Assembly: GCF_007431345.1 (NCBI RefSeq) | Contig: NZ_CP041730.1 | Location: forward strand, 4,092,001-4,156,000 | Direction of reading: 5' to 3' | DNA: 64,000 nt | From: Chitinimonas arctica | Lineage (GTDB): Bacteria; Pseudomonadota; Gammaproteobacteria; Burkholderiales; Chitinimonadaceae | Shown here: positions 32,610-41,182 of the stretch, one piece after another | Layout: every line of letters starts with the position of its first letter | How positions within the stretch are numbered: the stretch's first letter is position 1 | The notes under the pieces: generated by a model | Database searches by the model: none | What the model was told of the DNA's origin: nothing | The model's input: the letters and a program-made list of their open reading frames with translations, nothing else | Translations under genes and position numbers: made by a program

Positions 32610-34751
32610 CTATTTCCACCTTTGCGCGGACTTCGCCAAGCCCGTTTCTAATATTGCATTCATCACATCATGTACATGATAGCGTTTTGAGTGCGCGTAT
32701 TCGTTCGCAAAATCTACAGGCGACAGACCTCTTTGGGCGGCGATACTCGCAGCCTCGTTTACCGCATGCAGATTGGGGTAGCGAACCCCTGGTGAAATTC
32801 TCCCATTCGTAAGGATAGCATCTGACTCATTCGAGTAAGCACTGATAGGTGATCCTGGTATTTTGGCAGGGCTCGATGATTGGGCACTGTTTAAAATGGA
32901 AGGATTCTTTCTAATTTTCGAAAGTTTATCCAAGCCGCTTGCAAGTTCAGGAAATAAATTCGCCACCATCTGATTGTAGCGGCAGTCAGGAAAGTAGTTA
33001 GAGCTTCGCTCTTGCACTTGACCGGCTACTTTATCTCGCCAAATTGCAGTGCGTTTTTTCTGGTCCGCATTCAAAGTTGGCATGTAGATTTTTATTGCCA
33101 GCAGATAGATAGAATGAAAGCATTGTGACTGTGGAGTGTCGGACCTTATGGTGTTAATAACCTGCCAGGCGGAGTTTAAATTGTAGCCTATAGCGCAATC
33201 GTATTTAATTGACAGGAGTCGATTAAGCATCGTTTGGAATCTGGGATTCCAGAATTGGTCGAGCGCACGGGGGGTGTGTAATTTTAAAGCTTCGATATGA
33301 GCGAGGACATCTTGACGAGCGCGTTCAACTACGAGTTCGGATGCATCGCCTGTATTTCTTCCACTGGCGATCTTTGCTTTTGCTACGGCTTCGGCATAGG
33401 TCATTGCTGCCAGCTGGATGCTGTGTGCCAAGTCTTTAAGCGACAACTGATTGATTTTTGAGCGAGCGTCGTTAAAAACCGTAGTGTCTACTTCAATTTG
33501 AGACCGTCTTTCTGCAAGGCGCGCTTGAGCGCGGCCTTCCAATATGCGTAAAGCAGGATGATGAATCCATGATTTTGCCTCGAGCTGGGAGACGAGCAAG
33601 TCAGTAAATGTTTCCAATGTCACAGCCCCCATCAAGCGACCTAAATCGATTTCCAGAGCAGGTATATCCAGCGCTGCGATTCGATCCCGCCTGGACGGAG
33701 TGATGGGATTGCTAACCGTTACCTCAATGATCAGTTGCCCGGCATCGAAAAGGGGGAAGGCGGAAAAGTTTACCAATAAATCGGGGCGCAACTGACCAAG
33801 CCGTTTTTCGAGAGTCGCCGACTTGATCCAAAGTTGAGTTGGTTCCAATTTTTCCGTTTCGGATAAAATGCTACCGTCACTCAGCGTTGCACTAACCGTT
33901 ACTGAAAATGCTGGGAGTTGAATAAACTCACTCGTGCTCAGTATCTCCTTGGCTTTCAAATGTAGCAGTGTTTCGTAGCGTAAAGCATCCGGAATAGATG
34001 GGTCATGCTGTTTGAAGTCATACCAATCCAAAGCTGTTTCAGCCTTGCTCCGGGCAATTGCTTCGGCCTCCAACAATAAAGGGTCACTCCCACTGGTTCG
34101 GCACCATTGCACCCCGACTGTTAGTCGCTGTCGAATCTCCGACGGTGACATGCCAGCAATATCTGGGTCATCAGTAAGTAAAATGATGGTCGGAACCCCT
34201 GCATCTTCGAGGAACTCGTCGTCTGCATTGATGCTTGATATCAATTTCACCCGGATAAGGCGTCCGTCCTCCAGCTTGAGCAGTGCGGTATCGGTATCAT
34301 GTATCGAGACGTTGCGGATGGTCACGTTCTCAGGCTGTTGTTCGGCCGACGCCTCATAAAGGGTTCCACTGAAACCGGCGAATTTCCCGCTGCGTATACG
34401 ACCAGGAAGTTGAAAAAGCCCGTCGTGCCTGAGCAAATTTAGCGCGGCAATCCTTGCCGTGATAACGAGGCAGTTATTGGGGGTAGCGCCCCGTTGATGG
34501 GCAAAGTGTGGACGTTGTTGCCGAGAGCCGGACCACTGAATAGGGGGAGCGCCAGCCTTGACCGCAGAGAGAGGGTGACCACATCCGAAACAAACACAAC
34601 CGCTCTTGTAGCCCCGACGATCCTTACCAAGCTCACCGATGTAGCGGGCCGCTTCGGTATCCATTTCCTTTGCCCAGGTCATCGTTGTAGTTGATGTGCG
34701 ATACGCAGGCGATTGCGCGGGGACGAGGACGGTTTGAATTTCGTGAGCCAT
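32610..34751 (-). CDS. CoiA-like putative nuclease inserted in the head module
   Basis: Encodes 713 residues from ATG 34751; the frame is open further upstream without better signals. Near the N-terminus CVCFGCGHPLSAVK and PHFAHQRG resemble the zinc-ribbon and HFAH features of CoiA-like proteins. In the middle, LRPDLLVNFSAF, then LIIEVTVSNPITPSRRDRI and IPALEIDLGRL follow the pattern of CoiA-like/DUF6035-type PD-(D/E)xK nucleases. The rest is helical and unrecognised. The gene is A+T-rich and lies opposite to the late operon between gpD and major capsid genes. It is a self-contained moron and a defence candidate. Confidence 0.7.
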   Translation of the reverse strand: MAHEIQTVLVPAQSPAYRTSTTTMTWAKEMDTEAARYIGELGKDRRGYKSGCVCFGCGHPLSAVKAGAPPIQWSGSRQQRPHFAHQRGATPNNCLVITARIAALNLLRHDGLFQLPGRIRSGKFAGFSGTLYEASAEQQPENVTIRNVSIHDTDTALLKLEDGRLIRVKLISSINADDEFLEDAGVPTIILLTDDPDIAGMSPSEIRQRLTVGVQWCRTSGSDPLLLEAEAIARSKAETALDWYDFKQHDPSIPDALRYETLLHLKAKEILSTSEFIQLPAFSVTVSATLSDGSILSETEKLEPTQLWIKSATLEKRLGQLRPDLLVNFSAFPLFDAGQLIIEVTVSNPITPSRRDRIAALDIPALEIDLGRLMGAVTLETFTDLLVSQLEAKSWIHHPALRILEGRAQARLAERRSQIEVDTTVFNDARSKINQLSLKDLAHSIQLAAMTYAEAVAKAKIASGRNTGDASELVVERARQDVLAHIEALKLHTPRALDQFWNPRFQTMLNRLLSIKYDCAIGYNLNSAWQVINTIRSDTPQSQCFHSIYLLAIKIYMPTLNADQKKRTAIWRDKVAGQVQERSSNYFPDCRYNQMVANLFPELASGLDKLSKIRKNPSILNSAQSSSPAKIPGSPISAYSNESDAILTNGRISPGVRYPNLHAVNEAASIAAQRGLSPVDFANEYAHSKRYHVHDVMNAILETGLAKSAQRWK

Positions 34752-34877
34752 TTCCGTGTCAGCGGCCTTACTAATTTGTAAGGTCGCAACTGTAGCAAAG
34801 GCAAAGAGCGGCAAGGATAAATTTACCGTTCCTAACCATCGCAAGCCACCGATCTCCGCCAAACCCATCACAACCAG

Positions 34878-34900
34878 CCCAGCCCCGCGCTGGGTTTTTT
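34878..34900 (+). terminator. terminator before the major capsid gene
   Basis: CCCAGC (34878-34883) pairs with GCTGGG (34889-34894), followed by six T. It sits 16 bp before the capsid start and would limit read-through from upstream unless late transcription is antiterminated. Confidence 0.75.
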
Positions 34901-34915
34901 CATTTCTGGAGCTGC

Positions 34916-35911
34916 ATGGCAGAACTTTCCATCTTTGAAGATGACGCCTTTTCGGTGTCGTCGCTCACCGCCACCATTAACGACCAACCCACCGTCCCCA
35001 GCAAACTGGGCGATATGGGTCTGTTCGACGAGGAGGGCATTTCCACCACCACCGTCCAGATTGAAAAGGACGGCGATACTCTGTCACTGGTCCCCGCCGG
35101 TCAGCGCGGCCAGCCTGGTCTGGTCGTACATGGCAGTAAGCGTAAGCTGATTCCGTTCAACACCATTCACCTGCCGCAAACCGCCGCTATCACAGCGGAC
35201 GAGGTCCAGGGCGTGCGCGCCTTCGGCAGCCAGACCGAGCTGGCCGCAATCAGCGCGGTGGTCGAGAAGCGCTTGCGCAAAATGCGCAAACAACTGGATG
35301 CCACTCATGAGTATCAACGCATCGGCGCGGTCAAAGGCCAAGTGCTCGATGCCGACGGCACAGCGGTGCTGTTGGACCTGTTCGAACGCTTCGGCATTCA
35401 GCAGCAAGTGATGCCCTTCGAGCTGAGCAAGGCGGATACCGATATCCGGCTGAAGTGCGGCGATTTGCAAGACTTGATCGAGGACACGCTGGGCAATCTC
35501 ACTTTCTCGGGCGTGCGGGTGCAGTGTGGCAAGAATTTCTGGAATGCCATGATCTCCCATCGGTCCTTCCGCGAGACTTTCCTGGCGACCGAACTTGCTG
35601 CCAGCCTGCGCGGCGATCCGCGCGAAGCGTTCGACTTCGGTGGCGTGAAGTTCGAGCGCTATCGCGGTCGCCTGGGCGGGGTCGGCTTTGTCGGTGACGA
35701 TGAAGCCTATGCCGTCCCAGAGGGCGTATCGGAGCTATTCATTACCCGCTTCGCCCCGGCCGACTATATGGAGACGGTAAACACGACCGGCGTGCCTTAC
35801 TACGCCAAGCAGGAACCCATGCAATTCGGCAAGGGCGTGCAGTTGGAAGCCCAGTCCAACCCGCTGCACCTTTGCACCCGTCCTCGCGCCGTCATCAAGC
35901 TGATCAAGTAA
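34916..35911 (+). CDS. major capsid protein, lambda gpE family
   Basis: Encodes 331 residues, typical of gpE. The pattern LSLVPAGQRGQPGLVVHGSK, IPFNTIHLPQTAAITADEVQ, QLDATHEYQRIGAVKGQVLD and YYAKQEPMQFGKGVQLEAQS is that of phage major capsid protein E. CTGGAG precedes the ATG. It builds the icosahedral shell. Confidence 0.97.
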   Translation: MAELSIFEDDAFSVSSLTATINDQPTVPSKLGDMGLFDEEGISTTTVQIEKDGDTLSLVPAGQRGQPGLVVHGSKRKLIPFNTIHLPQTAAITADEVQGVRAFGSQTELAAISAVVEKRLRKMRKQLDATHEYQRIGAVKGQVLDADGTAVLLDLFERFGIQQQVMPFELSKADTDIRLKCGDLQDLIEDTLGNLTFSGVRVQCGKNFWNAMISHRSFRETFLATELAASLRGDPREAFDFGGVKFERYRGRLGGVGFVGDDEAYAVPEGVSELFITRFAPADYMETVNTTGVPYYAKQEPMQFGKGVQLEAQSNPLHLCTRPRAVIKLIK

Positions 35912-35915
35912 GCCC

Positions 35916-36215
35916 ATGGAGGATTTCCGCGAACTGAGTGCCGCCATGGATAGCGCCTTGCTCGATGTCCTGGGCGACGCGGTGCAAGTTGATGGCAAGC
36001 CGGCACGCGGCATGTTCGCTGCCCCCTGGTTGCAACCGCAGTTCGGCCGCCTGAAGACTGCCATCGTCGAGCCGCAGTTGTCGATGCGAGATGGCGACGC
36101 GGTGGGGATCGTCAAAGGCAGCGTCGTGGTGGTCGATGGTCTTTCCTACGAGGTGGTCAGCATCGAACCGGACGGTACCGGCTGGACAGCCCTCATCCTG
36201 CGGCCTGCTGCATGA
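35916..36215 (+). CDS. head-tail attachment protein (FII-like)
   Basis: Encodes 99 residues, beta-rich (VVVVDGLSYEVVSIEPDGTG). The order capsid, then a roughly 100-aa protein, then a Z-like protein is the lambda FII position, and the length fits a head-tail connector. The assignment rests mainly on position and size. It is coupled to the following gene (ATGA). Confidence 0.7.
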   Translation: MEDFRELSAAMDSALLDVLGDAVQVDGKPARGMFAAPWLQPQFGRLKTAIVEPQLSMRDGDAVGIVKGSVVVVDGLSYEVVSIEPDGTGWTALILRPAA

Positions 36216-36760
36216 GCGAGCCGCTGAAGGTCCAACTCGACACGCGGCAGGTAAACGATCTCCTGAACGGACTCCCGCCCGCCGCGATGCAAGCCGCCTG
36301 GCGCCGAACCCTGCGCAAGACCTCGACCTGGGTAAAAAGCCAGATCGCCAAGATCGTTGCCAAGGACACCAAGGTGCCGCAGAAGGTGCTGCGCCAACGG
36401 CTCTACTTCTTCTTGCGCTCCCGCGATGCCGGCAAGGTCTGGCTGGGCCTCAATCCCCTGCAAGCCAATCGACTCGGTACGCCTCGCCAAACCCGGCGCG
36501 GTGTCACCGTCGGGAAGCATCGCTTTGCCGGTGCCTGGACGATGGCGCAGCGGGCCCCGGCCGGGCCAGTGTTCCAACGAACAGGCAAAGGCCGCTATCC
36601 CATCGCCGAGGTCAAGCTTGAATGGGATGCCCCTGGCGAAGCGGCTTTCCGCCAAGTCGCCGCCCAGGTGGAAGCCCGGCTGCTGGTCGTGCTGCAACAG
36701 GAAGTGAACTACGAACTGCACAAGGCCCTTGGCCGGATAGGACGCCATGGGACTCGATAA
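36212..36760 (+). CDS. minor tail protein Z family
   Basis: Encodes 182 residues, basic and helical: AAWRRTLRKTSTWVKSQIAK, KVPQKVLRQRLYFFL, RRGVTVGKHRF and QQEVNYELHKALG fit the prophage minor tail Z (gpZ-like) family. It joins head and tail during assembly. It overlaps its neighbours by a few bases. Confidence 0.8.
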   Translation: MSEPLKVQLDTRQVNDLLNGLPPAAMQAAWRRTLRKTSTWVKSQIAKIVAKDTKVPQKVLRQRLYFFLRSRDAGKVWLGLNPLQANRLGTPRQTRRGVTVGKHRFAGAWTMAQRAPAGPVFQRTGKGRYPIAEVKLEWDAPGEAAFRQVAAQVEARLLVVLQQEVNYELHKALGRIGRHGTR

Positions 36761-37307
36761 TCTGGGCCAGTTGCACGAGGCCATTGTGGTCGGCCTGCGT
36801 ACCAAGCTGGGACCGGCAGCCAAGACCGTGGAGGCTTATCCCGATATCGGTCGCCGTATCGATATCCCGGCGGTGTTTGTGGAACTGTCGGAGTTCGAGG
36901 CCGGTACCGACCCGGGCACCGGCGAAACCGCCCTGGTTGTGCATATCCAGGCACGGGCCGTGGTCGATCCCAACCAGCGACAGGCTTACCTGCTGGTGCG
37001 AGAACTGGCAGCCCGTATTGCCGTGGCGATTCAGCACGAAAACTGGGGCTTGCCCATCGGCCTGGCGACTTTGCTGCAAGCCGGCGAGGACGCCATGAAG
37101 CCCGAACTCGATAGCTATCTGGTCTGGCTGGTGGAGTGGACCCACGAGATCCATCTCGGCAAAACCACCTGGCCCTATCCCGACGAAACCGGCCTGTCCC
37201 TGCTGCTCGGCATCTACCCCGAAACCGGCGCCGGTCGGGCTGACCGCTATTGGCCGGCCGGCGAAGCCCCACCCCCTGACTGGGGAGAAAGCCACCATGT
37301 CCAATAA
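36747..37307 (+). CDS. tail terminator/completion protein candidate
   Basis: Encodes 186 residues. The start (LGQLHEAIVVGLRTKLGPAA), the beta-strands IDIPAVFVELSEFEAG and VVHIQARAVVD, and the position between Z-like and baseplate V genes resemble Mu gp37-type tail completion proteins. The function is inferred from order and fold impression. Confidence 0.6.
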   Translation: MGLDNLGQLHEAIVVGLRTKLGPAAKTVEAYPDIGRRIDIPAVFVELSEFEAGTDPGTGETALVVHIQARAVVDPNQRQAYLLVRELAARIAVAIQHENWGLPIGLATLLQAGEDAMKPELDSYLVWLVEWTHEIHLGKTTWPYPDETGLSLLLGIYPETGAGRADRYWPAGEAPPPDWGESHHVQ

Positions 37308-37773
37308 CTACGTCATCAACGAGATCGACCGCCGCCTTGCCGTGCTGCTGGCTGCCGGCACCGTCGAGGAAGTGCGCCATACCCCACCGGCCCGCGCCAG
37401 GGTCCGGATCGGCGACTGGGTGTCGGCCTGGTTGCCCTGGACCTCGCTGGCCGCCGGGCAGGTGCGCAAATGGCGGCCGCCCAGCAAGGGCGAGCAAGTC
37501 CTGATGCTGTCTCCTAGTGGCCTACCGGAAGGCGCCTTTATCCTGCCCGGTTTCAACACCAACCAGCATGCCCAGCCCGATCAGCGCCCGCATGCGACGG
37601 TCGAGCAGATGCCCGATGGTGCCAAGGTCGAATACGACTGGCAGGCGCATCAATACTTGGTGGAAGCCCCACCCAACGGCCGCATCGTGCTGCGGGTGGG
37701 CGCCACCGAGCTGGAGCTACGCAGCGATGGCGTCACCCTGCGCACGCCCAAGTTCGAGGGGGTGCAGGCATGA
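37297..37773 (+). CDS. baseplate assembly protein V (P2-like)
   Basis: Encodes 158 residues. An OB-like N-terminal part (VEEVRHTPPARARVRIGDWV, WLPWTSLAAGQVRKW, PSKGEQVLMLSPSG) is followed by GRIVLRVGATELELRSDGVT, a beta-helix spike-like strand repeat. This is the gpV central spike protein that punctures the outer membrane. The P2-like contractile-tail baseplate cluster begins here. Confidence 0.92.
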   Translation: MSNNYVINEIDRRLAVLLAAGTVEEVRHTPPARARVRIGDWVSAWLPWTSLAAGQVRKWRPPSKGEQVLMLSPSGLPEGAFILPGFNTNQHAQPDQRPHATVEQMPDGAKVEYDWQAHQYLVEAPPNGRIVLRVGATELELRSDGVTLRTPKFEGVQA

Positions 37774-38042
37774 GCTATGGGATTGCCGTGGTGGGCCTGG
37801 ATGCGGCGGGTGGCAGCCAATTGGGTGGCGGACAAAGCTGGTTCAGCGTAGACGGTGCGCCGGCCGTACTGCTCGGCGATGCCGTCGCTGGCCATGGTCT
37901 GCCGCCACATGGCCCGTCGCCCAGCATGGTGCAGGGCTCGTCCTGGCTGACCCTCGACGGCCAGCCGGTTTGCCGGGCTGGTCATGCCGCTTCCTGTGGA
38001 CATGGGTCCAGCGGCCGCACCTGGTTCACGCTGCCCGACTGA
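37770..38042 (+). CDS. PAAR-like spike tip protein
   Basis: Encodes 90 residues with PAAR-type repeats: VDGAPAVLLGDAVAGHG, LDGQPVCRAGHAASCGHGSS and regular His/Cys residues suited to bind one metal at the spike apex. It is coupled to gpV (ATGA), as expected for a tip protein that caps the spike. Confidence 0.85.
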   Translation: MSYGIAVVGLDAAGGSQLGGGQSWFSVDGAPAVLLGDAVAGHGLPPHGPSPSMVQGSSWLTLDGQPVCRAGHAASCGHGSSGRTWFTLPD

Positions 38043-38082
38043 GTTGCCCCTTTCTTCCGTCTCTTCCTTACTTCTTCCCTTC

Positions 38083-38106
38083 GCCCCGCCTTCGAGCGGG
38101 GCTTTT
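38083..38106 (+). terminator. hairpin terminator inside the baseplate cluster
   Basis: GCCCCGC (38083-38089) pairs with GCGGGGC (38096-38102), followed by four T. It separates the PAAR gene from a small ORF and the W gene; partial termination is likely. Confidence 0.7.
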
Positions 38107-38122
38107 GCATTCTGGAGCCCCT

Positions 38123-38317
38123 ATGGCCAAACCCCTCACAAGCGATGCGATTCCCGTCGCCCCGCGTACCTACCACGACAAGTCCTTTAAATCCCGCACC
38201 CTGGTCCTCGAAGACGGCCGCGCCTTTATGGTCGAGAAGTCCCGCATCGTTACCGATGTCCCCGAGCTGGTCGCCTATCTGGACCAACACGACGACTTCG
38301 AGAGCGTGACTGCCTGA
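38123..38317 (+). CDS. small baseplate-region protein, unknown
   Basis: Encodes 64 residues starting MAKPLTSDAIPVAPRTYHDK, with a beta-hairpin-like RTLVLEDGRAFMVEKSRIVT and an acidic end. CTGGAG precedes the ATG and the stop overlaps the W-gene start. It resembles small unnamed ORFs between V and W in P2-like tails. Confidence 0.65.
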   Translation: MAKPLTSDAIPVAPRTYHDKSFKSRTLVLEDGRAFMVEKSRIVTDVPELVAYLDQHDDFESVTA

Positions 38318-38682
38318 TGGTCGCCCAGCCCTTTATCGGCATGCACCGCGACACCGGCCAGCCGATTTCGGGCCGGGAAGCCATCGTGCAGGGCATCCAC
38401 GACATTTTGACCACCCGCATCGGCAGCCGCCGCATGCGGCCCCGCTACGGCTCGCGCCTGCCCGAGATGGTCGATCTGCCGTTTAACGGTGGCCTTAAGT
38501 CCGCCATGCAGGCGGAGATCGCCGAAGCGCTCAATGCGCCGCATAACTGGAGCCCGTTGCTCACCGAACCGCTGATGCGGGTGAAGCGCGTGACCCTGCG
38601 CTCCATCGTCGATGGCCGCTTCGACTTCACCATCGACGCCGAAATCAATCGCGAGGCCGTTTTGATCGAGGTGGCGCTATGA
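38317..38682 (+). CDS. baseplate wedge protein W (gp25-like)
   Basis: Encodes 121 residues. REAIVQGIHDILTTRIGSRR, RPRYGSRLPEMVD and LMRVKRVTLRSIVDGRFDFT are the GPW_gp25 family pattern. It is a baseplate wedge lysozyme-like structural protein of contractile tails and type VI secretion systems. It overlaps J. Confidence 0.95.
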   Translation: MVAQPFIGMHRDTGQPISGREAIVQGIHDILTTRIGSRRMRPRYGSRLPEMVDLPFNGGLKSAMQAEIAEALNAPHNWSPLLTEPLMRVKRVTLRSIVDGRFDFTIDAEINREAVLIEVAL

Positions 38683-39572
38683 ACAAGCTCATCGACCTGG
38701 CCCGCCTACCGCCCCCGGCGGTGATCGAGGAGCTGGATTTCGAGACGATCTTCCAAGGCAAGCTGGCGCGCTTTCGCGGCCTGTACCCGCAGTTCAGCGC
38801 CATCTTGGAAACCGACCCGGTGATCAAGTTGCTGGAGCTGGCGACCTACGACGAGCTGACCCTTCGCGCCCGGATTAATGACGCCGCCCAGGCGGTGTTA
38901 CTGCCCTTTGCCCGAGGTAGCGATCTGGAACAGCTGGCGGCATTGCTGGGGGTGTCGAGGTTGTTGCTCGATGCCGGCAATCCGACTTCGCAGCCGCCGG
39001 TACCGGCCACCTATGAAGACGACGAACGCCTACGGCTACGCGCCCAGATGGCCCTGGAAGGCGAGACGGTAGCGGGATCTCGGGATAGCTATGTCTTTCA
39101 CGCCCTGAGCGCCGACGCCCACGTAGCCGACGTGGCGGTCGATAGCCCGGTGCCAGGCACGGTGCGTGTGACCGTGCTGTCGGTCGATGGCGATGGCTCA
39201 CCCAGCGCGGGCTTGCTTGTCAGCGTGGCGGCCTATCTATCCGCCGAGGACCGCCGGCCGCTCAGCGATACCGTCCAAGTGCGCGCCGCCTCGCTACGAC
39301 CCTTTGCCCTCCGCACCACCCTGTACCGGCGCCCTGGTCCCGATGGCGATCCCGCTGGAGCGGCCGCCCGTACTGGTTTGGCGGCCTATCTGGCCGACTG
39401 CCGCAAGATTGGCCGTGATGTGCCGCGCTCGGGTCTGTACGCCGCGCTGCATGTGCCGGGCATCCTGCGGGTGGATCTGCAGGAGCCTGCCCTCGATCTA
39501 TTGATGGCCGGCAACGAGGTGGCACTCTGCACCGAGCTGGCGATACAGGTGGTGAACAGCGATGAGCGCTAA
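38679..39572 (+). CDS. baseplate assembly protein J
   Basis: Encodes 297 residues. LARLPPPAVIEELDFETIFQ, KLLELATYDELTLRARINDA, LLPFARGSDLEQLAALLGVS and VAGSRDSYVFHALSADAHVA are the Baseplate_J pattern. It forms the outer baseplate with W and I. It overlaps I. Confidence 0.95.
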   Translation: MNKLIDLARLPPPAVIEELDFETIFQGKLARFRGLYPQFSAILETDPVIKLLELATYDELTLRARINDAAQAVLLPFARGSDLEQLAALLGVSRLLLDAGNPTSQPPVPATYEDDERLRLRAQMALEGETVAGSRDSYVFHALSADAHVADVAVDSPVPGTVRVTVLSVDGDGSPSAGLLVSVAAYLSAEDRRPLSDTVQVRAASLRPFALRTTLYRRPGPDGDPAGAAARTGLAAYLADCRKIGRDVPRSGLYAALHVPGILRVDLQEPALDLLMAGNEVALCTELAIQVVNSDER

Positions 39573-40188
39573 GTTACTCCCTAGCAACGCCACTGCCCTG
39601 GAGCGGGCCGTCGCTGACAGCACGGCTTCACCCCTTGATCCGTCTGTGCTGCGCACGCTGTGGTCGGCCGACCATTGCCCGGCGCCACTGTTGCCCTACC
39701 TGGCTTGGGCGATGTCGGTCGATGGCTGGGCCTATGCCCTGACCGATGCCCAGCGCCGGCAACTGATCCGCGAATCGCTGGCCCTCCATCGCAAGAAGGG
39801 TACGCCCTGGGCGATCCAGCGGGCGCTGGGGATTCTGGGTTTCGCCGAGGCTCGCCTCATCGAGCATCCGTCCGGTGCCCATTGGGCCGAGTTCGACGTG
39901 CAGTTGATGCTGCGCAACGCCGAGGATCAAGCCGCCGTGGGCAATGCCCTTAGCGTGATTGACCTGTGGAAGCCCCAGCGTTCGCACCTGCGCCGCCTGG
40001 CTGCCATCCAGCAGGTACCGGGCACTTTGAAAGTCGCCGCCGCTACCTGCCTGGGCGAGACGTCCCGCGTCATGCCTTACCAACTCCGCCGGCTTTCCGC
40101 GCCACCCCTGCCGCTCTACCTGGCTGCCACCACCACGCTTGTGGAAGTGCTGCGCATCCGGCCGCGCGGTGCCCCTTTATCCCGATAG
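39562..40188 (+). CDS. tail protein I (P2-like)
   Basis: Encodes 208 residues. LLPSNATALERAVADSTASP, PLLPYLAWAMSVDGW and HRKKGTPWAIQRALGILGFA match P2 gpI. It links the baseplate to the tail fibres encoded next. Confidence 0.93.
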   Translation: MSAKLLPSNATALERAVADSTASPLDPSVLRTLWSADHCPAPLLPYLAWAMSVDGWAYALTDAQRRQLIRESLALHRKKGTPWAIQRALGILGFAEARLIEHPSGAHWAEFDVQLMLRNAEDQAAVGNALSVIDLWKPQRSHLRRLAAIQQVPGTLKVAAATCLGETSRVMPYQLRRLSAPPLPLYLAATTTLVEVLRIRPRGAPLSR

Positions 40189-40195
40189 GAGCCCT

Positions 40196-40810
40196 ATGGC
40201 CGATGTACAAAACTGGTTCACCTTGCCGACCGAGGCCGGGTTAGCCCGGATCGCCCAAGCCCTGGCGAAACAACAAACCATCGAATTGACCCAGATGGCG
40301 GTGGGTGATGGCGGTGGGGTGCCGGTGATACCTGATGCCAAACAGACCCGCCTAGTACGTGAAACCTGGCGCGGTCCCATCAGCCTGGTTGCCATCGATG
40401 CGCAAAACGCCGGCTGGATCACCGCCAATATCGTGATTCCCATCGATGTGGGCGGTTTCACCATCCGCGAGATCGGCCTGTTTGATTCGACCGGCACTCT
40501 CATTGCCGTCGCCAACTGCGCCGACCGCTATAAGCCTGTGCTGAGCCAAGGCATGGGCGTCGATACGGTGATGGAGATGGTGGTCGCCCTGGGCAATGCC
40601 AGCGTGGTCAATCTCAGTATCGACCCCAGCAAGACCCTGGCTTCGCGCCAATGGGTGCTGCAAGTGATGGGTCAGCAGACCCAGCTGCCACTGGGCGGTT
40701 TGCCCAATCAGATCCTCGTCAAGAAAACCGCCGCCGCTGGCGATGCCGAATGGCGCGATGTGCGCAGTTTGTTCAGCCGTTCGGAACGGTTTTTCCACGC
40801 CCAGATTTAG
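40196..40810 (+). CDS. tail fibre protein N-terminal type
   Basis: Encodes 204 residues from the ATG of MADVQNWFTLPTEAGLARIA. The segments ELTQMAVGDGGGVPV, TANIVIPIDVGGFTIREIGL and VVNLSIDPSKTLASRQWVL are typical of P2-like phage tail fibre N-terminal (DUF3751-like) domains. The long distal shaft of gpH is missing, so it is a short fibre or adaptor onto which later proteins attach. Confidence 0.85.
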   Translation: MADVQNWFTLPTEAGLARIAQALAKQQTIELTQMAVGDGGGVPVIPDAKQTRLVRETWRGPISLVAIDAQNAGWITANIVIPIDVGGFTIREIGLFDSTGTLIAVANCADRYKPVLSQGMGVDTVMEMVVALGNASVVNLSIDPSKTLASRQWVLQVMGQQTQLPLGGLPNQILVKKTAAAGDAEWRDVRSLFSRSERFFHAQI

Positions 40811-40861
40811 CCGGCGCCACGGTGCCGCGTTCTTTCTATCTATTTATCCCTTGGAGACCCG

Positions 40862-41182
40862 ATGCCGACCTTTGGCAAATTGTGTATTCCCCGTGCCGAC
40901 ACCTGGGAGCCGCTCTATACCGCCCAGGCCGGTGAGCAGCCGACAATCAATATTAATATGGTCAATTGCAGTACGAACACCGTGAACGTAGGCCTAGCCA
41001 TTGGCGTCGGTGGCGTGGTCAACGGTGACCGGCTGGAATGGAAAACCCCGCTCGATCCGGAAGGCATGATTACCAATGTGCTGGAGCGCAGCGGCATCGC
41101 CATCTCGCCCGGCGAAACCGTCTATGTCCGTGCCAGTGCAGTAGGCGTGGTCGATGCGCGTGCCTTTGGATTCCCAACCTGA
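40862..41182 (+). CDS. small tail-tip protein, unknown
   Basis: Encodes 106 residues of beta-sandwich look: TININMVNCSTNTVNVGLAI, WKTPLDPEGMITNVLERS, GIAISPGETVYVRASAVGV. It probably packs on the fibre or baseplate. TTGGAG precedes the ATG, and the stop overlaps the next start (TGATG). Confidence 0.65.
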   Translation: MPTFGKLCIPRADTWEPLYTAQAGEQPTININMVNCSTNTVNVGLAIGVGGVVNGDRLEWKTPLDPEGMITNVLERSGIAISPGETVYVRASAVGVVDARAFGFPT

